Shown: positions 17,536-26,829, counted from the stretch's first letter. The stretch: 64,000 nucleotides of DNA from Polyangiaceae bacterium (GCA_015075635.1 JABTUA010000002.1:2360708-2424707), one strand, 5' to 3'. Notes: generated by a model from the sequence alone, not told the origin. Numbers and translations: made by a program.

Positions 17536-18957
17536 ATGTCCACGCACCGCATCTCCACGGCCCTCTGGCTCGCCCTGGCGCTGGGCCTCGGCGCGTCCCG
17601 GGCGATCGCCGCGGACGCCCAGGCCATCTACGGCGGTAGCAAGGTCAAGCCCTGCGGCTGGCCGACGACGGTGGCCCTCGGCGGCTGCACGGGCACGCTG
17701 GTCCACCCGGAGCTGGTGATCTTCGCGGCCCACTGCATGGAGGGCGGGGGCGGACCGAGCAAGGTCACCTTCGGCGACAACGAGAACTCCCCCGCGTTCT
17801 CGGTCAGCACCACCAGCTGCAAGTCGGACCCGAAGTACTACGGCCAATCGGGTCGCGACGTCGCCTTCTGCAAGCTGTCGAAGCCGGTGACCCAGGTGCC
17901 CATCGTTCCGATCTTGATGGGCTGCGAGACCCAGAGCCTGGTCGCCGGCGCAGAGGTCGTGGCGGTCGGGTTCGGGCAAGCGAACGACGGCCTGGGATGG
18001 GGCCCGAAGCGCGAAGTCACGATGAAGCTGAACTCCATCAAGAACGGGGAGGCGTTCATCGGAGGCGCGGGCAAGGACACCTGCTACGGCGACTCTGGGG
18101 GTCCGGTCTACATCCAGCTCGGTGACGGTACGTGGCGGGTGTTCGGCATCACCTCCTACGGGGAGTACTGCGGGGGTGGTGGCTACTACTCGATGATGCA
18201 CACCGCCATCGACTGGCTGGAGCAGACCTCGGGGATCGACCTCACGCCGTGCCATCAGCAGGGGCAGTGGGCGCCGACCGCGGCGTGCAGCGGGTTCCCC
18301 AAATCGCCGAACCTGGGCGGCGGCGCCTGGGCTCAAGGCTGCGCGACGACGGATCTGTCCGGTCCCAGCGCGACCTGCGGCGCGCCCTTCGGCGGAGGCC
18401 CCACCGGTGGCGGCGGTAGCGGCGGCGCACCACCGAGCGGCGGCGGTGGCAGCGGCGGCTCCTCGGCGGGCGGAAGCGGCAACGTCGGCGGCGGAGGACC
18501 GAGCGGCGGCGCCGGCAACGGCGGCGCCGGCAACGGCGGCGAGGGCAGCGGCGGCTTCGGCGCCGGCTCGAGCGGCGGTGATCCCGGCGGCTACGGCGGC
18601 GAAGGGTCCGGCGGGAACGCGGGTGGAGGCAGCTCTGGCGGCGGCGGGGCGAGCGTTGGGCAGCCGGGCTGCTCGAGCGCGCCCGACTGCAGCGCGTGCG
18701 CGTCCTGCGCCGACCACTGCACTTGCGCGACCGGGGATGCCGAGGGCTGCGCTGTGGCTTGCGCGCCCTACGGTCCGAGCTCGGGCCCCGGCACGAGCCC
18801 ACCGAGTGCGCCGCCGAACGAAGCCGCGCCGCGCGACAACAGCGAGGTGACCGCGGGCTGCGCCTGCCGAGCTGGGCGCAACGCGCCGCCGCCGGCGCCT
18901 CTGGCGCTGCTCGCGCTCTCCCTTGTCAGCGCTCTGGCGCTGCGACGCCAGAGGTGA
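17536..18957 (+). CDS. Secreted trypsin-like serine protease with MYXO-CTERM-like tail
   Basis: A 473-residue protein from the ATG at 17536. It has a signal peptide (about residues 1-26) and an S1-family catalytic domain with His66 (FAAHC), Asp108 (GRDVAFCKL) and Ser187 (CYGDSGGP), so the triad is complete. A Gly/Ser-rich linker of about 90 residues (290-380) follows, then a Cys-rich stretch, and a C-terminal sorting signal: GCAC, a hydrophobic segment (PLALLALSLVSALAL) and the basic end RRQR. This matches the MYXO-CTERM pattern, which in myxobacteria directs proteins to the cell surface. The substrate is unknown. The next gene starts three bases after the stop, so they are co-transcribed. 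Confidence 0.92.
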   Translation: MSTHRISTALWLALALGLGASRAIAADAQAIYGGSKVKPCGWPTTVALGGCTGTLVHPELVIFAAHCMEGGGGPSKVTFGDNENSPAFSVSTTSCKSDPKYYGQSGRDVAFCKLSKPVTQVPIVPILMGCETQSLVAGAEVVAVGFGQANDGLGWGPKREVTMKLNSIKNGEAFIGGAGKDTCYGDSGGPVYIQLGDGTWRVFGITSYGEYCGGGGYYSMMHTAIDWLEQTSGIDLTPCHQQGQWAPTAACSGFPKSPNLGGGAWAQGCATTDLSGPSATCGAPFGGGPTGGGGSGGAPPSGGGGSGGSSAGGSGNVGGGGPSGGAGNGGAGNGGEGSGGFGAGSSGGDPGGYGGEGSGGNAGGGSSGGGGASVGQPGCSSAPDCSACASCADHCTCATGDAEGCAVACAPYGPSSGPGTSPPSAPPNEAAPRDNSEVTAGCACRAGRNAPPPAPLALLALSLVSALALRRQR

Positions 18958-18960
18958 GCC

Positions 18961-20229
18961 ATGACGGACACGACACCCGACATCCCCGAGCCCCGCCCCA
19001 ATCTGGATTCCATCGCCGAGCTGTCGGAGTCCGCGCTGGTACCGCTGGACCCGTCGGTCATCGCGCTCCAGCCCTACGCCGACTGTCCGACCGATCCCAC
19101 GGTGCGAATGCTGCCGGACTTCAGCGTGGTGGAGGACGCGCCGACGGTCCCCCGCGCCGAGCGCTCCGTGCTGGCAAGACCGACCGAGCTGGTGACGCTG
19201 CTGCCCCCGCCGGCGCCGGCGAAACCGGCCGAGCCGGTGACGCTCCTGCCCCCGCCCAGCGCTCCGCTGCCTCCGCTGCCCGTGCTGCCGAAGAAGGCGA
19301 GCAGTGTGAGACCGCGTGCCAAGGCCAGGAAGCCGCGCTCGCTACCGCCCATCGCCCCGCTTCCGGCGAAGCCCAAGGAGTCGTTTCCGCCACCGCCATC
19401 GCTCCCACGGGATCTGCCCCGCGCGCCCGCGACGCTCGAGTGGGCCCTCGGAGAGCCCGAGCGGACCGTCGAAGACACGGATGAACGCACCAGCGTGATG
19501 CCGGTTTCCGGCGCCGTGGAGCGCGAGGCCAGGCGCCCGTGGCGCGTCGGCTTCACGCTGCCCGCGGCCGCTGCTGGTGCCGTGCTCGGATTGGTGGTGT
19601 TCCTGAGCGCGTATCTGGCGCTGACTCCAGCCTCTCCCGCTGCTCCAGCCTCGAGCAACGACGCGCTCCTGATCACGGTGGCCGGCCCGGGTGGCGGCGC
19701 CGTCCACACGCCTCAGGTATTCGTGGACGGCGTGCGGCGCTGCGAGAGCTCACCGTGTCTGGTGCCGGGGCTGCCGAGCGGGCTGCACTTCGTGACCGTC
19801 ACCGCCGCCGACCACGTGACCACGAGCCCGCGCGTGGTCCGCGTCGCCGCGCGCGAGCCGTCGCTCCTGCACGTCGAGCTGGCGCGGGAGAGCGAGCCGC
19901 CGGCACCGATCACGTCAGCACCGGCAGCGGCCCCGGCGCCCGAGCCCGATCCGCTCCCGCCAGCATCGCTCGAGCCTCCAGCTCCAGCCCCGCCGCCGCC
20001 GCCCCGCGTCCCCCTGGTTCCGGCAGGCACCTCGTTCCTCAGCTTCAACTCCATCCCGGCGTCGGCCGTGGTGCTCGACGGGCAGCCGCTCGGTCGGACG
20101 CCCAGGCTCAACGTTCCCGTGAAGCCGGGCTCCCACATGGTGGTGTTCGTGCATCCGGAAGGAGCTCGGCAGGCACGCGCGGTGGAGGTCGAACCGGGCG
20201 CGCGCCAGACCGTCGCGGTGCGTTTCTGA
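18961..20229 (+). CDS. PEGA-like domain membrane protein with Pro-rich cytoplasmic region
   Basis: A 422-residue protein. Residues 1-190 are Pro-rich and low in predicted structure. A single transmembrane segment (about residues 195-220) is followed by two PEGA-like units: one around VFVDGVRRCESSPCLVPGL and one at the C-terminus (SFLSFNSIPASAVVLDGQPL, TPRLNVPVKPGSHMVVFVHP), joined by a second Pro-rich linker. PEGA units are found in surface-layer-associated and kinase-associated proteins of myxobacteria. The function is unknown; a structural or sensing role at the envelope is an inference. It follows the protease gene after three bases and precedes a lipoprotein gene by 13 bases. Confidence 0.82.
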   Translation: MTDTTPDIPEPRPNLDSIAELSESALVPLDPSVIALQPYADCPTDPTVRMLPDFSVVEDAPTVPRAERSVLARPTELVTLLPPPAPAKPAEPVTLLPPPSAPLPPLPVLPKKASSVRPRAKARKPRSLPPIAPLPAKPKESFPPPPSLPRDLPRAPATLEWALGEPERTVEDTDERTSVMPVSGAVEREARRPWRVGFTLPAAAAGAVLGLVVFLSAYLALTPASPAAPASSNDALLITVAGPGGGAVHTPQVFVDGVRRCESSPCLVPGLPSGLHFVTVTAADHVTTSPRVVRVAAREPSLLHVELARESEPPAPITSAPAAAPAPEPDPLPPASLEPPAPAPPPPPRVPLVPAGTSFLSFNSIPASAVVLDGQPLGRTPRLNVPVKPGSHMVVFVHPEGARQARAVEVEPGARQTVAVRF

Positions 20230-20242
20230 GCGGAGGAGTCCC

Positions 20243-21664
20243 ATGAAGCGAAATCTCTGGCTGGTGTGGTTGGTCGCGGCGCTCTCCGGCTGCAGCGTCG
20301 GCAGCCAGGGCGAGGGTTCCGTTCCGGGTGGCTCGGGAAGCAGCGGGGGCTCGGGCAGCGGCGTGTGCGCGGCGCCGACCTGCGACGCGTGCAAGAGCTG
20401 CTACGAGCGCTGCGTCTGCGAGACCAACGACGCCCAGACCTGTTTGCACGCCTGCGGCTCGACCGGCAGCGGCGGCTCGACGGCGGGAGGCGGAGGCTCA
20501 CCGGCCGGCGGCGCCTCGGCCGGCGGCAGCAGCAATACCGGAGGTGCTCCCGGCAGCGGCGGGGGAAGCGCCGGCGGCGGTGCGAGCGGCGGCGGCGGTG
20601 CGAGCGGTGGCGGCACCTGCTGCACGCCGGGCACGAGCCCAGGCTGCGGCGACTCGAGCATCGAGTCCTGCGTCTGCGCGCAGGACGACTACTGCTGCAA
20701 GACCGAGTGGGATCAGATCTGCGTCGACGAGGTGGACTCGTTCGGCTGCGGCACCTGCACGCCGGCTGGCAGCGGCGGCTCGTCCGGCGGCGGCGGTTCG
20801 TCCGGCGGCGGCGGCGCGCCCGGCGGCGGCACGCCCGGCGGCGGCGGCACCGCCGGCAGCGGTGGCACGAGTGGCAGCGGCGGCGCCACCGGCAGCGGCG
20901 GCAGCGGCGGCTTCCCCGCCGGCGCCGTAGTCTGGAAGACATTCCCGGAGCAGCACCAGAGCTCGAACGCCGGTTGGAGCAGCTACATGACGGACGTGAT
21001 CCGTCACCTGCCGCTGTCTTACGGCAACACCTACTACGACAGCGACAAGGTCACCTACGTCCACGAGACCACGCACGGGATCAACTCACACCTGCGCAAC
21101 TACCTGAACGACACCGGCAAGAAGGCCAACGCCTTCTACGTGGGCGGCAACAAGTTCGCGCTGGTGGTCGAGCCCAAGATGCTCAAGAGCGACGCCAATC
21201 CCTACGTGCCGCAGAGCCTGCGCGACAGCCGTTACAACCTGTACTTGCAGGGCTCCAGCGACTGGAACGACACTCCGCTCTACCTCTTCGACGAGTGGGT
21301 CGCCTACACCAACGGCACCGAGGCGGGCGTCAACCTGGTCAAGGAGGGCAAGTGGAGCTCCGGCTGGCGCGACTCCTCCGGCTCGCTGGAGTTCACGGTC
21401 TACGCCATGGCGGTCGGGATGGCGGCGGAGGCGAAGGACCCGACCTACTTCACCGGGTACGCGCAGTTCCGGGAGTTCCTCAAGTGGAACAGCGAGCGGG
21501 CCATGGCGCTCTACCAGCAGACCAAGGTCATGACCGAGTTCAAGTGGGACAAGATGGACGCCTACTACCTCAAGCTGCAGACCAGCTCCGATGCGGCGGC
21601 CCTCCGCGCCTGGGTGAAGAAGACCTACGGCGAGACCTGGACCAAGAACACGATGGGGTTCTAG
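20243..21664 (+). CDS. Lipoprotein with Gly/Ser linkers and an HExxH domain
   Basis: A 473-residue protein with a lipobox at Cys17 (ALSGC). Cys-rich segments (CDACKSCYERCVC and CTPGTSPGCGDSSIESCVC) alternate with Gly/Ser/Ala-rich linkers up to residue 230. The C-terminal 240 residues carry YVHETTHGINSHLRN, in which His274, Glu275 and His278 form an HExxH zinc-binding motif. A third ligand is not obvious to me. A secreted zinc metallopeptidase is likely but not certain. The ATG at 20243 has a GGAGGAG ribosome site. Probably in one operon with the protease and PEGA genes. Confidence 0.8.
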   Translation: MKRNLWLVWLVAALSGCSVGSQGEGSVPGGSGSSGGSGSGVCAAPTCDACKSCYERCVCETNDAQTCLHACGSTGSGGSTAGGGGSPAGGASAGGSSNTGGAPGSGGGSAGGGASGGGGASGGGTCCTPGTSPGCGDSSIESCVCAQDDYCCKTEWDQICVDEVDSFGCGTCTPAGSGGSSGGGGSSGGGGAPGGGTPGGGGTAGSGGTSGSGGATGSGGSGGFPAGAVVWKTFPEQHQSSNAGWSSYMTDVIRHLPLSYGNTYYDSDKVTYVHETTHGINSHLRNYLNDTGKKANAFYVGGNKFALVVEPKMLKSDANPYVPQSLRDSRYNLYLQGSSDWNDTPLYLFDEWVAYTNGTEAGVNLVKEGKWSSGWRDSSGSLEFTVYAMAVGMAAEAKDPTYFTGYAQFREFLKWNSERAMALYQQTKVMTEFKWDKMDAYYLKLQTSSDAAALRAWVKKTYGETWTKNTMGF

Positions 21665-21669
21665 AAGGA

Positions 21670-21925
21670 CTGCCCCGCGTTTGCTGCCGCCTCCTGCCCT
21701 CTTCGGGGATCTCGGCGAGTCCCGATCAGGAAGCGCCCGGCGAGAATTCCGACCTGGCGGCGGGCGTGCGCCGGCCCACCCCGCCGGGTATCGCGAAGCG
21801 CGTTCGCCGGTATTCTCGTGGGCTTTGTCGTCAGTGGCAGGTCGCGATCTGCTCATGCCGAGACTGCAGAAGTCGAGGCTGTGGGTTCTGATGCAAACCC
21901 GCCCACGAGCGGTGTCTATGTGGGG
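21670..21925. repeat. Dispersed intergenic repeat, copy 2
   Basis: Fills the gap between two lipoprotein genes. It shares long blocks with copy 1 (17290-17530) and, in its middle, with copy 3 (26890-27018): GCGCCGGCCCACCCCG, CGGGTATC, TTCTCG, and the block AGGTCGCGATCTGCTCATGC. No coding frame is supported. Confidence 0.6.
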
Positions 21926-21927
21926 CG

Positions 21928-22623
21928 ATGTCTCCACGCACACTGTTGGAAGCCCTGCTGCTCTCGCTCGCCGGCAGCGCTGCTGCGTGTGGCGGTAGCC
22001 CCGAGGAAGCGAAGGACGACCCCTGTATCCCGAACCAGCAGATCTCCTGCACCTGCCCCAGCGGCGAGCTCGGCGTGCAGGAATGCGCTGCCGACGGCTC
22101 CGGATTCGGCGCCTGTAGCGGCTGCCAGGGTGCCGTCGAGGGTTGCAGCAGCGAGCCCGACTGTGACGGCTGCACCTCGTGCTTCGACTCCTGCGTGTGT
22201 CAGGGCGGCGACGCCAAGGCCTGCCTGAAGTCCTGCGCCGGCAGCTCGAGTGGCGGCGGCGGCGCCCCGAGCGGCACGGGCGGCGCCAGCTCGGGCGGCG
22301 CCCCGAGCTCCGGCGGCGGCGGCGGCTACTCCGGCTCGGGGGGGAGCGGCGGCTACTCGGGCGGCGGCGGCTCGAGCGGTGGCGGCGCTCTCGACTGCCC
22401 GAGCTGCGTCGCGCAGAGCTGCCCGAACGAGCTGTCGGGGTGCACGCAGACCTCCGGCTGCATCGAGCTGGTGCAATGCGCGGAGGCGAGCGGTTGCTCG
22501 CTCAGTGACTACGGCTGCCTGCTGTTCGGCTGCGGCGTCTACATGATCAACTTCAAGGCGGTCCCCGCCGCCATGTCCCTCGGTGGCTGCGCGGCCCAGG
22601 CCTGCGCGGTCGAGTGCTCGTAG
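21928..22623 (+). CDS. Cys-rich secreted protein or lipoprotein, unknown
   Basis: A 231-residue protein starting at the ATG at 21928. The signal sequence ends in SAAACGG, a likely lipobox. A first Cys-rich module (ISCTCPSGELGVQEC..., then CDGCTSCFDSCVC) is followed by about 55 residues of Gly/Ser linker and a second Cys-rich module (CPSCVAQSCPNELSGC, CSLSDYGC). The first module recurs in the next gene (VACACPGGQLGAQSC), so the two genes share an N-terminal unit and may be related by duplication. Twelve bases separate them. Function unknown; a cell-surface protein is expected. Confidence 0.75.
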   Translation: MSPRTLLEALLLSLAGSAAACGGSPEEAKDDPCIPNQQISCTCPSGELGVQECAADGSGFGACSGCQGAVEGCSSEPDCDGCTSCFDSCVCQGGDAKACLKSCAGSSSGGGGAPSGTGGASSGGAPSSGGGGGYSGSGGSGGYSGGGGSSGGGALDCPSCVAQSCPNELSGCTQTSGCIELVQCAEASGCSLSDYGCLLFGCGVYMINFKAVPAAMSLGGCAAQACAVECS

Positions 22624-22635
22624 CTCGGAGGAAGC

Positions 22636-24522
22636 ATGTTCCGCCCCAACGCTCTCTGGATGCTGCTGGCCCTGGGTTGCTCCGCCAACTCTCTGGGCGA
22701 AGAGGAGAAGGTCTGCGCGCCCGGCATGCAGGTCGCTTGCGCCTGTCCCGGCGGACAACTCGGCGCCCAGAGCTGCACCGCCGACGGGATGGCGTACACC
22801 AAGTGCGACTGCAGCGCCTCGAGCGGCGTCGGTGGCGGCGGCTGGGGCACCGGCGGCAGCCCGAGCGGCGGCAACGGCGGCGCACCGGAGGGCGGCGGTC
22901 CGAGCGGCGGCGGCGGCTCCGGCAATGGCGGCGCTCCCGCGGGCGGAGCTTCGAGCAGCGGCGGCGCGCCCAGCGGTGGCGGCTCACCGGGTGGCGGCTC
23001 GAGCGGCGGCGCCTCGAGCGGCGGTGGCTCGAGCGGCGGCGGCTCGAGCGGCGGCGGCTCGAGCGGCGGCGGCGCGCCGAGCGGAGGCAGCACGGGCTCC
23101 GGCGGCACCACCGGCGGCGGCGGATGGGGCGGCAACGGCGGCTTCGGCGGCGGCTCCTTCGGTCCGGTCGGCGACTATGCCGGCAACGTGAAGATCCAGG
23201 AGATCGCGCTTTACCAGGCGGTGAAGATCGGCCTGATGAAGAACGGCCAGGAGGTCACGCAGAAGAACGCACCGGTGGTCGCGGGGCGCCCGGCGCTGGT
23301 GCGCGTGTTCGTCGCACCGGTCACGGGCTTCACCAACCGCAAGCTGACCGCCAAGCTCGAGCTCACGTCCACCGATCCCAACGTGAAGTCCCAGACCGTC
23401 AGCCTGGACGTGAGCGCGGCGTCCACGGACTCGAACCTGGGCAGCACGTTCAACTTCCTGATCCCACCCGAGCAGGTGACCACGGATCTGAAGCTCACCG
23501 CGTCGCTGCACGAGCCCTCCGGCGCGAGCGTCGGCGCGACCCAGTCCACGGTGAAGTGGCCGGCGCAGACCGGGATGAACGTCGGCGCCGACTCGTCCGG
23601 CGTCATGCGCGTCAAATTCGTGCCCTTCCGCTACAAAGCCGACGGTTCGAGCCGCCTGCCCGACACCTCGACGGAGCAGATGCAGCGCTATCACGACATC
23701 CTGTTCGCCATGTACCCGACCACGAAGGTCGAGGTCTCGCTGCGCGACGCCGTGGACTACAACAAGTACGTGAGCGCCGGCTCCGGCTGGTCCACCTGGC
23801 TCGACACGCTGTGCGATCTGCGGCAGGCCGACAAGGTCGACTCGAAGGTCTACTACTTCGGCATCATGGCGCCAGCCGCGAGCTGGGGCTCCTACGGCGG
23901 CGGCATCGCGGGCCTCGGCTACGTGCCCGACGCCAGCGACGAGTACTCGCGCTGCGCGGTCGGGCTGGGCTTCAAGGACGCCGACACCAACGGCTTCATC
24001 ATGGCCCACGAGGTCGGGCACACCATGGGCCGGCCCCACGCGCCCTGCGGCGTTTCCGGCGAGGCGTTCCCCTACTCCGGCGCCACCATCGGCGCCTGGG
24101 GCTACAGCCTGGTCAGCCAGAAGCTCAAGGAGCCGAGCGGCTTCCGCGACGTGATGAGCTACTGCGATCCGCAGTGGATCAGCGACGTCAACTACGGGAA
24201 GCTGTTCAAACGCATCAAGTGGGTGAACGCCAACTACTACGTCACCCCAGGCTCGCCGGAGAAGTACCGCAAGCTCCTGGTCGATCCGAACGGCACGCTC
24301 TCCTGGGGCAATAGCATCACGTTCACACGCACACCCAGCGGCCAGAAGCGCCGCGTGGCGTTGCTCGACGGCGCCGGCCAGAGCGTCGCCGAGGTGGATG
24401 GCTACTTCGTCCCGACCAGCGACGATCCGGCCGGAACGCTCTACGTTCCCGAGCCGAGAGCCGGGGTCGTGGCCATCGCCGCGGACGGCCTACCGCCGGT
24501 GGTGCTCGACCCCGCGGGCTGA
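22636..24522 (+). CDS. Metzincin-type metalloprotease lipoprotein
   Basis: A 628-residue protein with a lipobox at Cys15 (LALGC), a short Cys-rich unit, and a long Gly/Ser linker (about residues 60-175). The C-terminal domain contains HEVGHTMGRPH at 458-468, which fits the metzincin signature HExxHxxGxxH with three zinc His ligands, and downstream VMSYC as a probable Met-turn. A beta-rich domain of about 200 residues precedes the catalytic part and about 120 residues follow it. I infer a surface-anchored zinc endopeptidase; the substrate is unknown. The ATG at 22636 follows GGAGGAAGC, a good ribosome site. Confidence 0.88.
   Translation: MFRPNALWMLLALGCSANSLGEEEKVCAPGMQVACACPGGQLGAQSCTADGMAYTKCDCSASSGVGGGGWGTGGSPSGGNGGAPEGGGPSGGGGSGNGGAPAGGASSSGGAPSGGGSPGGGSSGGASSGGGSSGGGSSGGGSSGGGAPSGGSTGSGGTTGGGGWGGNGGFGGGSFGPVGDYAGNVKIQEIALYQAVKIGLMKNGQEVTQKNAPVVAGRPALVRVFVAPVTGFTNRKLTAKLELTSTDPNVKSQTVSLDVSAASTDSNLGSTFNFLIPPEQVTTDLKLTASLHEPSGASVGATQSTVKWPAQTGMNVGADSSGVMRVKFVPFRYKADGSSRLPDTSTEQMQRYHDILFAMYPTTKVEVSLRDAVDYNKYVSAGSGWSTWLDTLCDLRQADKVDSKVYYFGIMAPAASWGSYGGGIAGLGYVPDASDEYSRCAVGLGFKDADTNGFIMAHEVGHTMGRPHAPCGVSGEAFPYSGATIGAWGYSLVSQKLKEPSGFRDVMSYCDPQWISDVNYGKLFKRIKWVNANYYVTPGSPEKYRKLLVDPNGTLSWGNSITFTRTPSGQKRRVALLDGAGQSVAEVDGYFVPTSDDPAGTLYVPEPRAGVVAIAADGLPPVVLDPAG
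22994..23074 (+). repeat. 15-bp tandem repeat coding for Gly-Gly-Gly-Ser-Ser-type linker
   Basis: About five near-identical units of GAGCGGCGGCGGCTC lie inside the metalloprotease gene. They encode the flexible linker and, because the unit is a multiple of three, a change in copy number would alter linker length without breaking the frame. Confidence 0.7.
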
Positions 24523-24537
24523 GCTATTCTCCCAGGC

Positions 24538-25479
24538 GTGAAGCGGGTTCTGGCTGGGATCGGTGTGCTCGCGGCCGTCGGTTGCTCGAGCGCGAGCGGC
24601 AGCGGCGGAGGTATGGGCGGTACGGGTACCGGCGCGACCGGTGGCATCAGCTTCGGCGGCGCCGGTGGCTCTGGCGCCGGCGGCGGCTCCGGCGGCGTGC
24701 TGATCACCGGGGGCAACGGCGGCGGCACCAACACCGGTTGCTCCGCGGAGTCGCAGTACGTGTACGTGCTCGACTCGGCCGCCAAGCTCTACAAGTTCGA
24801 TCCACCCGCGCTCACCTTCACCCCCATCGGCACGCTCAACTGCCCCGCCGGCGTCCTCGACACGCCGTTCTCGATGGCCGTCGATCGCAACGCCAACGCC
24901 TGGGTGGTCTACACGAATGGCAGTCTGTTCAAGGTGGACACCAAGACTGCGGGCTGTACGCCCACGTCGTTCACGCCCGGGCAGCACGGCTTCGTCACCT
25001 TCGGCATGGGCTTCTCCACCGAGGGCGCTGGCAGCACCAAGGATACCCTGTTCGTCAGCCAGTCGGACTTCGCCGGCGGCACCACGGGCCTCGCCAGCAT
25101 CGACACGCAGTCCCTGGTGCTGACACCCATCGGCATGTACGACCTGTTGAACGCCCGGGCAGAGCTCACCGGGACCGGCGATGGCAAGCTCTTCGGCGCC
25201 TTCGAGGGCGCGCCCTACAAGGTCGCGCAGATCGACAAGTCGAACGCCAAGATCATCTCGGCGGCCCCGCAGGCGCCGGTTCAGTCGGCCCCGGGCGGCT
25301 CGAACTTCGCCTTCGCGTTCTGGGGCGGCAGCTTCTGGTTGTTCGTCGGCCCCGGCACCTCGACGGACGTCTTCCAGTACGACCCCAAGGCCGGCAGCAC
25401 CCTCAAACAGAAGTCCGAGTCCTTCGCCATCGTCGGCGCGGGTGTCAGCACCTGCGCCCCCATCGAACCCCCCAAGTGA
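24538..25479 (+). CDS. Hypothetical lipoprotein, propeller-like
   Basis: A 313-residue protein beginning at a GTG at 24538, with a lipobox (LAAVGCSS) and a Gly-rich linker of about 45 residues. The rest is built of repeated beta-strand units (YVYVLDSAAKLYKFDPPALT, NGSLFKVDTKTAGCTP, GLASIDTQSLVLTPIG, VAQIDKSNAKI), suggesting a beta-propeller. No catalytic motif seen. It lies 15 bases after the metalloprotease gene, probably in the same transcript. Confidence 0.75.
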   Translation: MKRVLAGIGVLAAVGCSSASGSGGGMGGTGTGATGGISFGGAGGSGAGGGSGGVLITGGNGGGTNTGCSAESQYVYVLDSAAKLYKFDPPALTFTPIGTLNCPAGVLDTPFSMAVDRNANAWVVYTNGSLFKVDTKTAGCTPTSFTPGQHGFVTFGMGFSTEGAGSTKDTLFVSQSDFAGGTTGLASIDTQSLVLTPIGMYDLLNARAELTGTGDGKLFGAFEGAPYKVAQIDKSNAKIISAAPQAPVQSAPGGSNFAFAFWGGSFWLFVGPGTSTDVFQYDPKAGSTLKQKSESFAIVGAGVSTCAPIEPPK

Positions 25480-25487
25480 GGCTCTCC

Positions 25488-26480
25488 ATGCGCCTGCTCT
25501 TCGCCTGCCTCGTTGCCTGCGCGTTCCTCCTGCACGCCGCTCCCGGCCGCGCCGACACCCACAAGCTGCGCGTGGGGACCCTGGCGCCGAAGAACTCCGC
25601 TTGGGGCAAGGTCTTCAAAGTCTGGCAGAAGGCGCTCTCGCAGAAGAGCGGCGGCAAGCTCGAGCTCGAGGTCTACTACAACGCTTCGCAGGGCATGGAA
25701 GACACCATGGTCTCGAAGATGAAGACCGGGTCCCTGGACGGCGCCGCGCTCACCTCGGTGGGCATGTCCCGCATCACGAAGGACGTGATGGTGCTCCAGC
25801 TCCCGGGAGTGGTGGACTCCTGGGATCTGCTCGACAAGGTGCGCGCCGACCTCGCGCCGGAGCTCGAGAAGCGCTTCGAGAAGGAGGGCTTCCAGGTCGT
25901 GGGCTGGGGCGATCTCGGGCTCATCCGCCAGTGGACGCGCGGCTTCGAGCTGCGCCGGCCCAGCGATCTCAAGGGCCGGCGCCCGCTGGTGTGGCGCAAC
26001 GAGCCGATTGGACCAGCCATCTACACCTCCATCGGCGGGGTCGTGCCGACGCCGCTCTCGCCGACGGAGGTGCTACCCGCGCTGCGCGCCGGAAAGATCG
26101 AGGCGCTGAACGCGCCGGCCCTGGCGGCGGAGCAGCTCCAGTGGACGCCCTACCTCGACCACGTCTCGTCCACGGCCAGCGTGTGCGCCATCGGCGGCAC
26201 CGTGTTCCGCAAGAAGGCCCTCGACGACCTGCCCAAAGATCTGCAGACCATCTTCTGGGATCTGCAGAAGCGCGCCACGCAGGTGAACAAGGACCGCGTG
26301 CGCAAGCAGGACGCCCAGGCCTACACCCGCATCGCCAAGAAGATGAAGGTCGTGGACCTCTCCAGCGCCGACCGCGAGGAGTGGCGCAAGGTGATCGTCC
26401 CGGCGCTGAAGCAGCTCGGGCAGGGCACGCTCTCCGGCGAGCTGGTCGAGCGGGTGCTCAAGCTCACCGGCAAGAGCTGA
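25488..26480 (+). CDS. TRAP transporter solute-binding protein (DctP family)
   Basis: A periplasmic protein of about 330 residues with a signal peptide (ending GRADTHKL). Typical DctP features are KLRVGTLAPKNSAWGKVFK at the N-terminus, YYNASQGMEDTMVSKMKTGSLDGA, the conserved Trp/Asn segment LVWRNEPIGPAIYTSIG, and TEVLPALRAGKIEALNAP. It should bind an organic acid or similar solute and deliver it to a DctQM permease. No DctQ or DctM gene lies next to it, so the partner must be elsewhere or the protein works as a sensor. The ATG at 25488 is chosen because it starts the signal peptide. Confidence 0.9.
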   Translation: MRLLFACLVACAFLLHAAPGRADTHKLRVGTLAPKNSAWGKVFKVWQKALSQKSGGKLELEVYYNASQGMEDTMVSKMKTGSLDGAALTSVGMSRITKDVMVLQLPGVVDSWDLLDKVRADLAPELEKRFEKEGFQVVGWGDLGLIRQWTRGFELRRPSDLKGRRPLVWRNEPIGPAIYTSIGGVVPTPLSPTEVLPALRAGKIEALNAPALAAEQLQWTPYLDHVSSTASVCAIGGTVFRKKALDDLPKDLQTIFWDLQKRATQVNKDRVRKQDAQAYTRIAKKMKVVDLSSADREEWRKVIVPALKQLGQGTLSGELVERVLKLTGKS

Positions 26481-26538
26481 CGCACGTGCGTCCCCGCGAA
26501 CTTCGTTATGCACTGCGCGGACGACTACCCTCGTCGCC

Positions 26539-26829
26539 GTGATCACCCGAGTCGGCCGGCGTGTGCTCGAGATCGGGGTGGGGATGTTCGCGCTGCTCGG
26601 CTTCGCCTTCGTTCCGCTCGGCAAGAAGACCGCCCTCGAGCACGTGAAGGCCATCGTGGCCACCGGTCCGGCCAAGGACGCGGGAAAAGAGCTGCTCGAA
26701 GCCGGGCTCAAGCTCCGCGCGCGCGTGTTCCACACGGCCACCTCGCCCGACGCCGGCGCCGCCCCGGTTCGCCCGGAGTCGCTGATGTGCGTGGAGACGC
26801 AGGAGCCCCGCTACACGTCTGCGCGCTGA
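26539..26829 (+). CDS. Small hypothetical protein with one membrane segment
   Basis: A 96-residue frame from a GTG at 26539. Residues 10-28 (LEIGVGMFALLGFAFVPLG) are hydrophobic and preceded by Arg residues, so a single inner-membrane anchor or uncleaved signal is expected; the rest is a short charged domain. Codon third positions are strongly G/C. No family recognised. It stands 58 bases after the TRAP binding protein gene. Confidence 0.55.
   Translation: MITRVGRRVLEIGVGMFALLGFAFVPLGKKTALEHVKAIVATGPAKDAGKELLEAGLKLRARVFHTATSPDAGAAPVRPESLMCVETQEPRYTSAR

Noticed and set aside
13831..18717. Long minus-strand frames opposite the sigma factor, kinase and protease genes
   Set aside because: These regions are occupied by well-supported plus-strand genes with complete catalytic motifs.
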